In this document: positions 28,393 through 37,446 of the stretch, in pieces | Layout of the letters: every line of letters starts with the position of its first letter | Numbering within the stretch: the first letter of the stretch is position 1 | Origin: Diplonema papillatum | Lineage: Eukaryota; Euglenozoa; Diplonemea; Diplonemida; Diplonemidae | NCBI GenBank assembly: GCA_030068145.1 | Contig: JAPJBO010000405.1 | Coordinates: forward strand, 62,001-126,000 | Direction: 5' to 3' | Length of the DNA stretch: 64,000 nucleotides | Notes under the pieces: generated by a model | What the model saw: the letters and a program-made list of their open reading frames with translations, nothing else | Databases searched by the model: none | What the model was told of the DNA's origin: nothing | Position numbers and translations under genes: made by a program

Positions 28393-29720
28393 ATGAAATT
28401 CAAGCTGTTCGGGGGCCTCGACTGCCCTGATTGGTTTCTGCCGCTGCTTGCGACGGTGTGCACCCTTGCTCGTTCGAACCTAAACCCCACAGATTGAATT
28501 GTGACACGCGGATTGGGGTGAGTGAGAAAGCAACACACGGTGGTGTAAGCGAAGAACAAATCAGACTGTGTTTGTACTGTATTTGCCCCTTACCTCTATA
28601 TTTCCTCCCTTCCATTCGGAGTCGAAGCTACGTCGAGTATTTTTCCTTATCCTTCAAAACCAGCACCAAGATCAACGACCCGTTATAACCCTGGTTCTGA
28701 GCCGGTCCACCCCTGCTGACAGACTGCTGATTGACTATCCTAGCCTGTGATAGCAGCCTACGGCAGCTTGTGATAGCCAGCAGCAGGCAATTCGACGCAG
28801 GTCGGGGTGGACTGGCTCACTGGTTCTTCGATTCCGAAGGACTTGAAAGTGTCAGCGGCGAAAAAAAACTCTGTTGTATTCGACTCTACTCCGGCTTCAC
28901 GCGGTGATGCGAATAGGCAGACAGTGACGAACAACAAAACCGCAGCTCTCGACAGTTCCAAGCCAAGAGGCGGCGCAATTCGCAAGCATTGCGATAGATA
29001 GAATCTATGGCAGACCCGTCGACTGGGACCAGGTGGACGCAATTGCAGCGACGGTCGAACTCGACAAGCACGGCATGAAAGAGGTATGTTTAGCTCGGCC
29101 CCCGCACCATCTGCTTCTTGTCAGCGTACCCTGTTTTTTTGAGATCCTGAGCTTCCTCGCAGTGTCCTCAGAGAAGATCGTTGTGTCGTAAGAACCAACG
29201 CTAGAATTAAAGGCGTGAGTGCCCTGCCTGTGTAGTAAACTAAGTCGTTTATCTCTCCATTCCCCCCCCCCCCCCCCCCCCCCCCCAAATGCAGGTTCTC
29301 GGTTGCCTCCACCAGATTGTGACGAACTCAGTCCGGTTCGCGCTGACTGCATCAAGCATCACAGACGAGCTGACCATGCTGGGGCTGTCCAAGGAAACGT
29401 CGGATCTTGTCGCTGAAATGGTGACATCCGACGCCAGCCTGCGGGATAGAGCTCGCGATTTGAACCCACGCCTGCACACAGTCAAGACAAGCAGCTACAA
29501 GATCGAGTACGTGCCTCTGTCCAGCGTCGACGCGCCCCCCCAGCCAGTGGTACAACTGTCGCTCAAGGTCGCTCCCCCGCACTACAAGGTCGGTGACGTC
29601 GCCACCGACACCCGCACTGTGAACATGGAAGTTTCCGCAGAGCGGTTCCAGGCTCTGCACATGGAGCTGAACAATGCGTACCAAGCGATGACAGCCGGCG
29701 ATGGGAAGAAAGCACGGTGA
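28393..29720 (+). CDS. COMMD4: COMM domain-containing protein 4 homologue (3 exons, 208 aa)
   Basis: Subunit of the COMMD/Commander assembly, which in animals works with CCDC22/CCDC93 and retriever in endosomal cargo recycling. The proposed exons are 28393-28455, 28946-29083 and 29295-29720, all joined in phase 0, with introns GTGTGC...GCAG and GTATGT...GCAG. Exon 1 encodes MKFKLFGGLDCPDWFLPLL, which mirrors the conserved COMMD4 start with DCPDW. Exon 2 gives FASIAIDRIYGRPVDWDQV. Exon 3 gives the helical part with ELTMLGLSKE, then the COMM domain with SYKIEYVPLSS and a final VSAERFQALHMELNNAYQAM. The length of 208 is close to the usual about 200. Intron 1 (490 bp) hosts a 42-bp dispersed repeat and a MITE. 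Intron 2 ends in 25 C residues just before the acceptor. Exon boundaries come from frame, splice signals and family alignment, not transcripts. Confidence 0.88.
28519..28560 (+). repeat. 42-bp dispersed repeat in COMMD4 intron 1
   Basis: Exact reverse complement of 7209-7250. It lies 63 bp after the proposed exon 1 donor. Confidence 0.85.
28698..28819. mobile_element. MITE, 122 bp, in COMMD4 intron 1, target duplication CTGGTTC
   Basis: The start TGAGCCGGTCCACCCC and the end, whose reverse complement is TGAGCCAGTCCACCCC, pair with one mismatch in 16. The element is flanked by perfect 7-bp direct repeats CTGGTTC (28691-28697 and 28820-28826). It shares ends and the GGCAATTCGAYGCAG block with the 170-bp element at 5658-5827. 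Because both target duplications lie inside the intron, it inserted into an existing intron and did not create it. Confidence 0.92.
29262..29286. repeat. Poly-C run adjoining COMMD4 exon 3 acceptor
   Basis: 25 C residues end 8 bases before exon 3 (acceptor AAATGCAG). It takes the place of the usual mixed polypyrimidine tract. Confidence 0.95.
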
Positions 29721-30895
29721 TCGTCGATAGTTGGGACACGATTCGCGGTTCAGTTTCCTTCTTACGCCGGAACGACGAATGAATATCGACCGCATTCCGC
29801 GCTTGCATGCAGCTTGCCCAGCGACTACACGATTCAGTGAATGCGGACCGAACTTTGCACCCACGGAGCTGCACAATTCATATCCAGAAAATTTTATTGC
29901 CACACGCGCAGCGGAAGCCGTGCGTACATGGAGTAACGCCATGCAGCTGCAAGTTCAGGCTCCTGCCTCTTTTCAGCAATGTCTGTACACCGGAGCAAGG
30001 ATATGGACAGAAATGCTCGTGCTTGATCACATAGCGCTTTCTTTCATGTCGGCAACATGGGTAGCAGAGCTTTTTTTCAGTACTAACAATTGCGGGTTGC
30101 CCTTCAATCTATTATGCAGGCTGAGAAGACGTAGGGCAGCGTGTTTTGGTAGTTGATCAGAATTCCAAACCTGAAAATGACACAGGGTAAATCCATGCGC
30201 GGGAAAACGATCAACCTGCTCGCACAAACAAAACGAAGCGCTTCTCTCTTTTGCAATACCGGGGGCTGCTTTCTACGCTGTGGGTCGGTTGTCGAACGGC
30301 CGTCACCGGTTACCTGCATCGTCGACGGTTTCTACGCCGCGTGTACACAGGTAGGTAGACAGAATGTCGCACCAACGGTGCTTTTTCTCTAGCTTTCTTC
30401 CTCATCGATCGAATGCAGACGGGGCGTGCCCAGCGGCGCAAAAAGCAAAGCAAAACAAAAGAAAACTGATCTTGATTCGCTCTTTCCCCCCTGCTGTGTC
30501 CTTGTTCAGCGCGGGCCTTGTTTCGCACGTTTTCTCTTTCCTGGTCTGCTTGTGCATTCTTGGATCCAAGACGCACAGATGACGTGGTCTGTAGCGCAGC
30601 ACAGCCGTAGAGAAAAATGTTTGGCGGTGTTGCACTCCGGCAAGGGCAAGTGACGTCTCAGACCCGAAGGTCTCCGTCTTCGAAGACTACGAGATGCTGC
30701 TCGACTGCTCGCTCGGGTCCTGTCCGACCCTGCCATCTTCGCAGCCCGTCCGGGCTTCATCCTGTCAGGGTTGATCTCTCCCTTGCCCGGTTCTCTCAGC
30801 TTCAATTGGACGTTGACGACGGCCCACGGCTGTTTCTCCCTGTTGTTCGTCGGGGCTGTCTGCACTCCTCGACGTCGGTAAAGACCGGCGCCCAG
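29721..30895. other. Intergenic, no confident gene
   Basis: A dispersed repeat at 30075-30250 is shared with 58275-58470. Around 30650-30770, one frame reads SDPKVSVFEDYEMLLDCSL and looks locally coding, but it stops soon after. It may be a decayed transposon fragment. Nothing else is supportable. Confidence 0.45.
30075..30250 (+). repeat. Dispersed repeat, partner at 58275-58470
   Basis: Shared ordered blocks are AGTACTAACAAT, GGGTTGCCCT, CGTAGGGCAGCGTGTTTTGG (one base missing in the partner), GAATTCCAAACCTGA and ACAAACAAAACGAAGCGC. The partner has the same orientation. No termini are defined. Confidence 0.75.
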
Positions 30896-31784
30896 CGAGA
30901 CTAGAGGCAGCAGTTAAAGTTCGATTAACAGTAAAGCTCGGGTGAAGCTAAGCTCGGGCGAAGCAAAGCTAAGTTCTGGTGAAGCAAAGCTCGGGAGAAG
31001 CTAAGTTCTGGTGAAGCAAAGTTCGGGCGACTAAGTTCTGGTGAAGCAAAGTTCGGGAGAAGCTAAGTTCTGGTGAAGCAAAGTTCAGGTGAAGCGGGCG
31101 ACGCTAAGTTCTGGTGAAGCAAAGTTCGAGCGAAGCAAAGTTCGGGCGACTAAGTTCTGGTGAAGCAAAGCTTGGGAGAAGCTAAGTTCTGGTGTAGCAA
31201 AGTTCGGGTGAAGCGGGCGACGCTAAGTTCTGGTGAAGCAAAGTTCGAGCGAAGCAAAGTTCGGGCGACTAAGTTCTGGTGAAGCAAAGTTTGGGGGCGA
31301 AGCTAAGTTCTGGCGAACTCCGGGAAGTTCGGACCGGAAATTCAATTGAAATCCGAAAACTTGGACCCGAGAAACTTCCATCCGAAACTTGGACCCCTAA
31401 CTTCCGTCCGAAAGTTCGGTCAAGTTCAATTGGAATCCGAAAACTTGGACCCCAAACTTCCATCCGAAACTTGGACCCCAAACTTCCGTCCGAAAGTTCA
31501 GTCAAATTCGCGGCGAAGCAAAGTTCAGGAGAAGCAAAGTGCGGGCGATGCTACCTTTTATTGCTACGTTCTGGTAGACTCAACAAACCCCGAAAAATCA
31601 TTTTCGACCGGAAAATTGTCCTCGGCCGGGTTCGAACCGGGGACCTCCAGGCCTGAAGGCTTGCACTGTTCACTCTGCCATCACGGTGTCAGTTCCAGGG
31701 GGGAAGACTTCCTATGGGGACACGGGCCCAAAAAACACTATAAAGAAGTGCCTCGATAGAGCTATTAGCATACCTCTAGTCTCG
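30865..31784 (-). mobile_element. Composite repeat element with tRNA-like region, copy 1
   Basis: The left inverted repeat CGAGACTAGAGG (30896-30907) pairs exactly with CCTCTAGTCTCG at 31773-31784. Between them lie an array of AAGTTCTGGTGAAGCAAAG-type units (about 30915-31310), a CCGAAACTTGGACCCC repeat zone, and on the minus strand a tRNA-like segment with A-box-like TGGCAGAGTG (31671-31680) and B-box-like GGTTCGAACCC (31627-31638). The same order of parts occurs at 46131-47137. About 30 bp left of the inverted repeat (CCGGCGC block) is also shared, so the element probably starts near 30865. There is no ORF of significance. It resembles a tRNA-derived SINE fused to a satellite, but with inverted ends. 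Confidence 0.8.
31621..31690 (-). repeat. tRNA-like segment (degenerate) of composite element
   Basis: On the minus strand an A-box-like TGGCAGAGTG and a B-box-like GGTTCGAACCC are about 50 bases apart, the normal tRNA promoter spacing. The T arm can fold (CCGG stem, TTCGAAC loop), but the acceptor and anticodon stems do not pair well. I therefore call it a tRNA-derived pol III promoter module, not a tRNA gene. Confidence 0.65.
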
Positions 31785-32148
31785 GAAAATGTTGAAAAGG
31801 ATCTCACCTCGCGACGAACTCGCTCTTCATACCCCCACCACCCTCCTTGTTGCCCTTCCTCAGACATAGGACCTCTTCGAAATTGGAAAGCACACACACA
31901 TACACACACACACGTGGACGCCTCTCGCACAGGAACACCACGTAAAAACAGGTCTACAACACACACACACACACAGGCGGAGTTTTGGGAAACGGGAAGC
32001 GGCAGAAACGGTGGAGGGGAGCAGAAGCGGGGCACAAACACACGAAAAAAAGAAAGGGAGATCGGAAAGGAAGGAGAACAAAAAGAAGAGAAGAAAGAAC
32101 AACCCCTCTTCCTCCCACACCCTCCCCCCCCCAAGTAAAGACCAGCCA

Positions 32149-34194
32149 ATGGACGATGCCAGGCAGTGGCTGCAGGAGCACGGGGTGCCGTTGTTGATGG
32201 AAAAGGGGCTGAAGGCGCTGGTGGATGAGAAACCGGAGGACCCTGTGTTGTTCCTGGCGAACTTCTACGCCCGCGTGCACAGGGAGCAGACGGTTGTGCG
32301 CCCGGTCGCTCGTAAGGCGAAGTCCGTTAAGATCGAGATCAACGTGTCGGAGGAAACGCCGGAGAAGATCAATGCCGGCAGCCTGGCGTCGATCGTGCGC
32401 AGCGACACGAGGAGCGTAAAGATCGTCGACGTCAGGCACAGCATCGTGGGCGGGCACATCAAGGGAGCCGTCCACATCCCCTCCCACGACATCCTGCCCA
32501 ACGCCGCAGAGCTTGCGAAGCAGTGGGCCACCGAATGCGAAGCGCTCGTATTCACGTCCGCTCAGAGCCCTGATCTCGACCAACTCGCGGCAACCGCCGT
32601 AATGCAAGCTCTCCGCGAGCAATCGTGCAACATGCAAGTATACGTGCTGTCGGGCGGGTTCATCGGCTGGCTACACTACTACAAGCAGGATCCGGCCTTG
32701 ACCGAAAGCTACGATCCCGCCGTGTGGGAGGCCACCGACACCGGGGCCGGCGTGCCGCGTGAAAACGCTGTCAAAAAGGCCCTCCACGACGCGCAGGTGA
32801 CCAACTGCCACAACGAAACCCAAGCCAGGCGGTGGTCGGCGAAAGGCCTCCACGTGTCGGTCCCAGACCCGCCGCCCGAAGGCATCAGCTTGTCGGCTTT
32901 GGCGGTGCTGATAGAGCAGTGCCAAGGCACGCTGGTCGTTGACGTTCGCCTAGACCCCGTTTGCAGCATCGTGTCTTCCGTGCAGCTGTCCGCGGAGGGC
33001 ATCGCAGCCAACGCGAGCACGTACGCGGAGCAGTGGAAGCACCTCAATACCATCGTCATCATTTCGTCTGTCAGCCCGGACCTCGATTTGACGGCCGCCG
33101 TCCCTTTGCAGCACGCGCTGCGCGACATCGGTTCGGAAACGATGGTCCTCATCGCGTCGAACGGCATGAAGGGCTTCATCAACCAGTTCGGCAAGGACCC
33201 GAAGCTCGTCGAAAACTACGACGAAGTCGCGTGGGGGAAGCAGAACTCAACCAGCGCAGACGAGTTGTCGTCGAGTCCGACCGCCGGCGATTCCCAGGCG
33301 ACGTCGTCGACGCAGGGACAGCGCCCGTCCGCCGCGGGTAACGGCAGGGCCCCGCCGAAGAACGGGGGGAAGGCGCACAAGAAGGCGATGACGGTCGCCG
33401 TGCCGGACGCGCCTTCGATCCTGACGAAGGCGGAGCTGGTGGCCATCATGCAGGCCGTGCCGCAAACCGCGTCGCCGCGGCGGTCTAGATTCATCATCGT
33501 CGACGTCAGGGAGCCGGAGGAACTCAAATGCGGGACACTCCGCGGGTCGATCCACATCCCCAGCCGAGACATCCTGGCCGACGTGCCGAAGTACGCAGCG
33601 ATGCTGAAGGAATATTCCCTCGTGTGCTTCGCGTCGACCGCCAGCCCGGACTTGGACGAAGCCTGCGCGGTGCCGATGATGCTGTGTCTGCGCGAGCTGC
33701 AAGCGGACACTGAAGTGTTCATCCTCATGCAGGGTATCAAGTCTTGCTACGACAACCCGATGCTGATGGTGGGGTTCAATCCAGGCGAGGCGAGGCTCCG
33801 GCGCCAGTCAGTCGACCTCGCCTGCCCAGCACCCGCGCCGGTTGCTGCGAAGAAGCGGCACAACGTCCTCGATCTGCACATCGGGATCCCCGAATCCGCG
33901 CAGAAGCTGCCGCCGCAGCAGCTCGCCCTCCTCATCAACAGCGGCTGCCACGACTCCTTCGCCGTGGTTGACGTGCGTGAAGGACCTGGGGGCAAGGCTT
34001 CTGGGCGCTCCGCCCGCATTGCGAACGCCGTAGCCATCCCACACTCGGAGGTCACCCAGGACCCAGCATCGCTCGCCGCTCAGTGGGCTGACAAAGACTC
34101 CGTCGTCTTCGTCTCGACGCAGTCGCCTGATCTTGACGCGACGGCTGCCAGCAGCGTCCTGACCGCCTTACGAGACATCGGCTCCAACGCGCAG
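32149..34194 (+). CDS. RIIa/Dpy-30 domain plus four degenerate rhodanese domains (682 aa to intron)
   Basis: Probably a scaffold or docking protein. From the ATG at 32149, residues about 5-45 (WLQEHGVPLLM...VDEKPEDPVLFLANFY) match an RIIa/Dpy-30 dimerisation-docking domain, a module common on cilia and kinase-anchoring complexes. Four rhodanese repeats follow, with the hallmarks VDVRHSIVGGHIKGAVHIPS, VDVRLDPV, VDVREPEELKCGTLRGSIHIP and VDVREGPGG. The position where an active rhodanese or Cdc25 has its catalytic Cys loop reads SAQSPDLD, SVSPDLD, STASPDLD and STQSPDLD, so none has the nucleophile. Domain 4 stops before its last strand. A GT donor at 34195 follows in phase 0 (NAQ, then GTCTGC), matching the place where domains 1-3 continue, so a further exon is expected but I could not find it. 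Without splicing the frame would run to 34362 (737 aa) with an unrelated tail. Gene identity is not otherwise recognised. Confidence 0.82.
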
Positions 34195-34874
34195 GTCTGC
34201 CGGCCTTTACCTTTTCTCTTATACATAAGCGCCAGCTTGGAAGGAAATGCTCGACGAAGCTGCCGAAGGAAGTGCTGTACCTTCCGAACGGACGTGCGAG
34301 GTAGCGGGTCTACCCTACATGACAAAGCACACAAACACAACAGGGGAAATAGTCCTGAGTAACAACACACACACACACACACGTAGTGTAAGTGAAGAAC
34401 AAAACTGCAAACATTGCATCGCGCTCCTCTCTATTTAATCCCAGAATGGCTCCCTGCTTCGTGTCCCGTGAGCTGATCCGGGGGGCAACACTTTTGAACA
34501 CTTCGCTCTCCCGTTCGCCTCACCGTCAGCCGTGTGTCAGCTGCTCCCTTCCCAGGCTCAGCCATCCGTGGTCTCATCCTTAGGTTACTGTCAAAGCCCC
34601 CACCGGTTGCTCATTGCCAAATGGGGTTGAGTTTCCGACACGCTGCTTTTGGCCCCCTGTGACTCCTCTCTGAAGGGTGGGTGTGTCGGGATCTTTCGGG
34701 GACAGATAGCGTAGGTGGCAAGCAGCTGATGTTATAAATGGTGATGGCACCGATGCAAACGGGGCAGTTCCGGACAGCGCCGGGCAGCAGGAGCGTCAGC
34801 TGTGACGTGAGGAAGCTAACAGCCTGAGCCATACTCCGCGAGGGGGTACCCATACATGTATTCTAACACACCTA

Positions 34875-35026
34875 GCAAGCTTGCTTGAGCGCCTTCGGCG
34901 CGTCGAGTTGGAATCCTTGCTGATCGAACTCCTCATATCCACATCCTCGCCAAGAGCGATGTTGGAGGGGTAAAGCAAAGTCTGACAAATGCAGGCCCCA
35001 CCGTTTGCCCCTTTTTTGTACTCCCC
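34875..35026 (-). repeat. Dispersed repeat, inverted partner of 491-643
   Basis: Reverse-complement similarity to 491-643 over about 150 bp, including GCAGGCCCCACCGTTTGCCC and GATGTTGGAGGGGTAAAGCA. No boundaries with terminal repeats are visible. Confidence 0.7.
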
Positions 35027-35300
35027 ACAAGTTCCAACACAATGTACAGGTCTTCATCCTCCACGGAGGTATGGTCGCGTGGCAGAGTCTCTATGGCGGC
35101 GATCCGAAGCTAACGGTAACGACGGATTGACCTCGCATCGACGGTGCGAAGAACCGGCACATGCGCGGCTGAGGATTTGAGCATCACCGCACTCGGATCA
35201 CGTGCTGCGTCAACAGCAATCCGCGTTTGCAACAGGCGTACCTCGTCGTGGTGCACGCTCTGTGTGTCGTGAGTCCACAGGACCAGCTTTCCCTTGCCAC

Positions 35301-35365
35301 ACCTCACCATGTTGTGCAGCGGCTTCCCACAGCTTGCGGGAAGCCGCTGCATAACATGGTGAGGT
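35301..35365. repeat. 28-bp stem hairpin
   Basis: Arm 35301-35328 (ACCTCACCATGTTGTGCAGC...) pairs with 35338-35365 over 28 positions with a single G-U-type difference and a 9-nt loop. The near-perfect long stem would make a miRNA-like or RNAi-substrate RNA if transcribed. No other inverted-repeat flank extends it. Confidence 0.9.
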
Positions 35366-36119
35366 ATCTCCCTATTTCCTACTATAGAACCACCGTGTCC
35401 ACCACCAGCAGATCCAAGGTCGTACAACGGTTCCAGGAATGTGGGCCAAGAAGGAGAGGCGCACTTGTAACCTGTGAGGAACGTTTTCAAGACACGTTCC
35501 GTAACACCAAACAAGTAATCACATGCTACAAATTCCTTGTCTGTTTTACCACTTGAGTGTGACAACAAGCAGAAAACCACTGCAGGAAGTGCAGAACAAA
35601 CCAGCAAAACATCTAGTTGCGTCGTCTTGACAAAACTGTACCCTGACAAGATCGTGTTCCGACACGTGCACGTTTTTGTTTTCGACCACGGGGATGCTTG
35701 CTCCGAACACTGCACCTTGTGCCGTCGTGCGCTGGCCGTCGATGCACACATCCTGAAGTGCAAATAGCCGACGTCACTGCTGCTGTGTGCGCTTGGATTG
35801 AAGCTGCCTAAGCGGCTGCCGTGCGTCACTCGTTTGCTTGTAAAGAATGTTCCGTTCTGCTTCCAGACTTGCTCCAGAACTTAAACGACACATCCTCCTA
35901 CTTTGTGCAGTCTATCGTTACAGATTGTTGCTGCATATCGAGTTCAAAACGACTACTACTACTACTAGACCATGGGGATGCATCCCCGGTGGTAATGAAA
36001 GAAGAAGCAACATCGGTTTTCGAGACTAAACCGTTAGCTCAGAGCCATCACCCTGTCCACTCTGCCCTATGGTAACTACCTCTGCTTGGGTTCAGCAGGC
36101 ACGCCATGGCTTGATGCTT

Positions 36120-36175
36120 TGGGCTTGGGAAACTGGTAGCCACCCGCGGCTTACTGAGCCGAACACGTGAAGCTT
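36120..36175 (+). repeat. Dispersed repeat family (1261/7741 type), degraded copy
   Basis: TTGGGAAACTGGTAGCCACCC, then GAGCCGAACACGTGA, aligns with the AAATCGGTAGCCACTTGACC...CCGCCGAACACGTGA block of the copy at 7948-8005, with a deletion between. Confidence 0.6.
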
Positions 36176-37203
36176 GGCACCACCGATCTCTGCAAGGGGT
36201 GGGTGGATATTCATACACAGCAAGCAACATCAATATTACTAAACACGACCCGCGAAAGGCCCTTTTCTAATTGAACTGTTGTACTGAAAGGAGCATTTCC
36301 GAAACAGCGGTTGCTAAGCCAACGAAAGAAATGCTGACATCCCCCTCTTCTCAAGAGAGGTTTCTACCCTGTACACACTAGGAACAAAAATAATCCGCCC
36401 TCTCTCATTTTTTATTGCCGTTGAACACGGAAGTGATAATCAGTCCTTGAATTGAATGAGCCCGCACTGTGTCAAGAGCGGCGACTCAACTATTTCCTGC
36501 TTCTGCGCAAGCTCTTGGGCTTTGCGAGCTTGTTTCGTCTCGAGCGACCATCGCTGACAACTAGTCAGCCGCATCGACTGCCGCAATGTGACGTACTTAA
36601 TCGCGGCTCTTCTGGTCTTCGCTCAGCTTACCCTGGAGCAACGGTAGTGTATTATAGTGTCTCAGTAAGAAGTGCTGTATCGGTTGTTCTTGCAGGGCTA
36701 CCAACCTGAGGATGCGAACATCGCTCAGTGTTGGAGCTCAACACTGTACTTCCGGCCACCCCAGCTGGTGATTACCACCAGTAGGGGGCGTCGCAGAAGA
36801 CCTTTCGGAATACCTGAAGTAGCGCCGCGCCAGGTCATAAGGAAGCAAAACAAATGTTATAGTGTTCAGAGGACTGTACGGTCGTATTCTGCCGTGCGAC
36901 CACTGAGGTTTTGCCATGGTAGCAATCTGCGATACACAGGACAGTGAACATCACAACGCGACACCACGGGCGGCGGCTACTGCAACAATGGACAATATGT
37001 TAAATAGCTGTGCGTCGGCACTTACCGCGTGGTGCGGTGCTCCCGACGCCTTTACCTTTCTACCATGCACGGCGCGAAATCGCGCGTTTTATCTCTTTTT
37101 ATTACACGAAAGTTGCGGCAACCTGCCCGGCACCCGGCGACACCAACACCCGGAGTTTCAAACAAAAACGTAGCCCTTTGTCAGGCTTTGACTTAGCATA
37201 AAA

Positions 37204-37446
37204 CTAAGAAACCGGCAAGGCACTTTCCGTATGTCGCCCGTGAACAAGCGTCGTCAACAGAAGCGCGTCTTCAGTTTTCATCCCATTGGCCGCGGGAATC
37301 GACAATGAAGTGGCCTTGCGGACGAGCTTTCCCGTCATTGCAGGCGGCCATTCCATCTCAAAACTCTTGCCACTCATCTTCTTGCCAACCACGCAATGTT
37401 GGAGGAAATGGCAGCTCGCCACCACCAACAGCGAGTGGTTTCTTCA
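37204..37446 (-). CDS. Possible exon, unidentified
   Basis: The minus-strand frame reads NHSLLVVASCHFLQHCVVGK, a hydrophobic-to-mixed segment, then KKMSGKSFEMEWPPAMTGKL and ALLLTTLVHGRHTESALPVS before the stop. Residue composition is protein-like and an AG precedes the open part. I recognise no family, there is no start codon in good context, and no partner exon was found. It could be a terminal exon or chance. Confidence 0.25.

Noticed and set aside
28456..28945. COMMD4 intron 1 as an introner created by the MITE
   Set aside because: The MITE target duplications lie well inside the intron, not at the splice sites, so the intron existed before the insertion.
35537..35767. Zinc-finger gene ending CSEHCTLCRRALAVDAHILKC
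   Set aside because: The Cys/His spacing fits no family that I know, the frame is short, and no partner exons were found.
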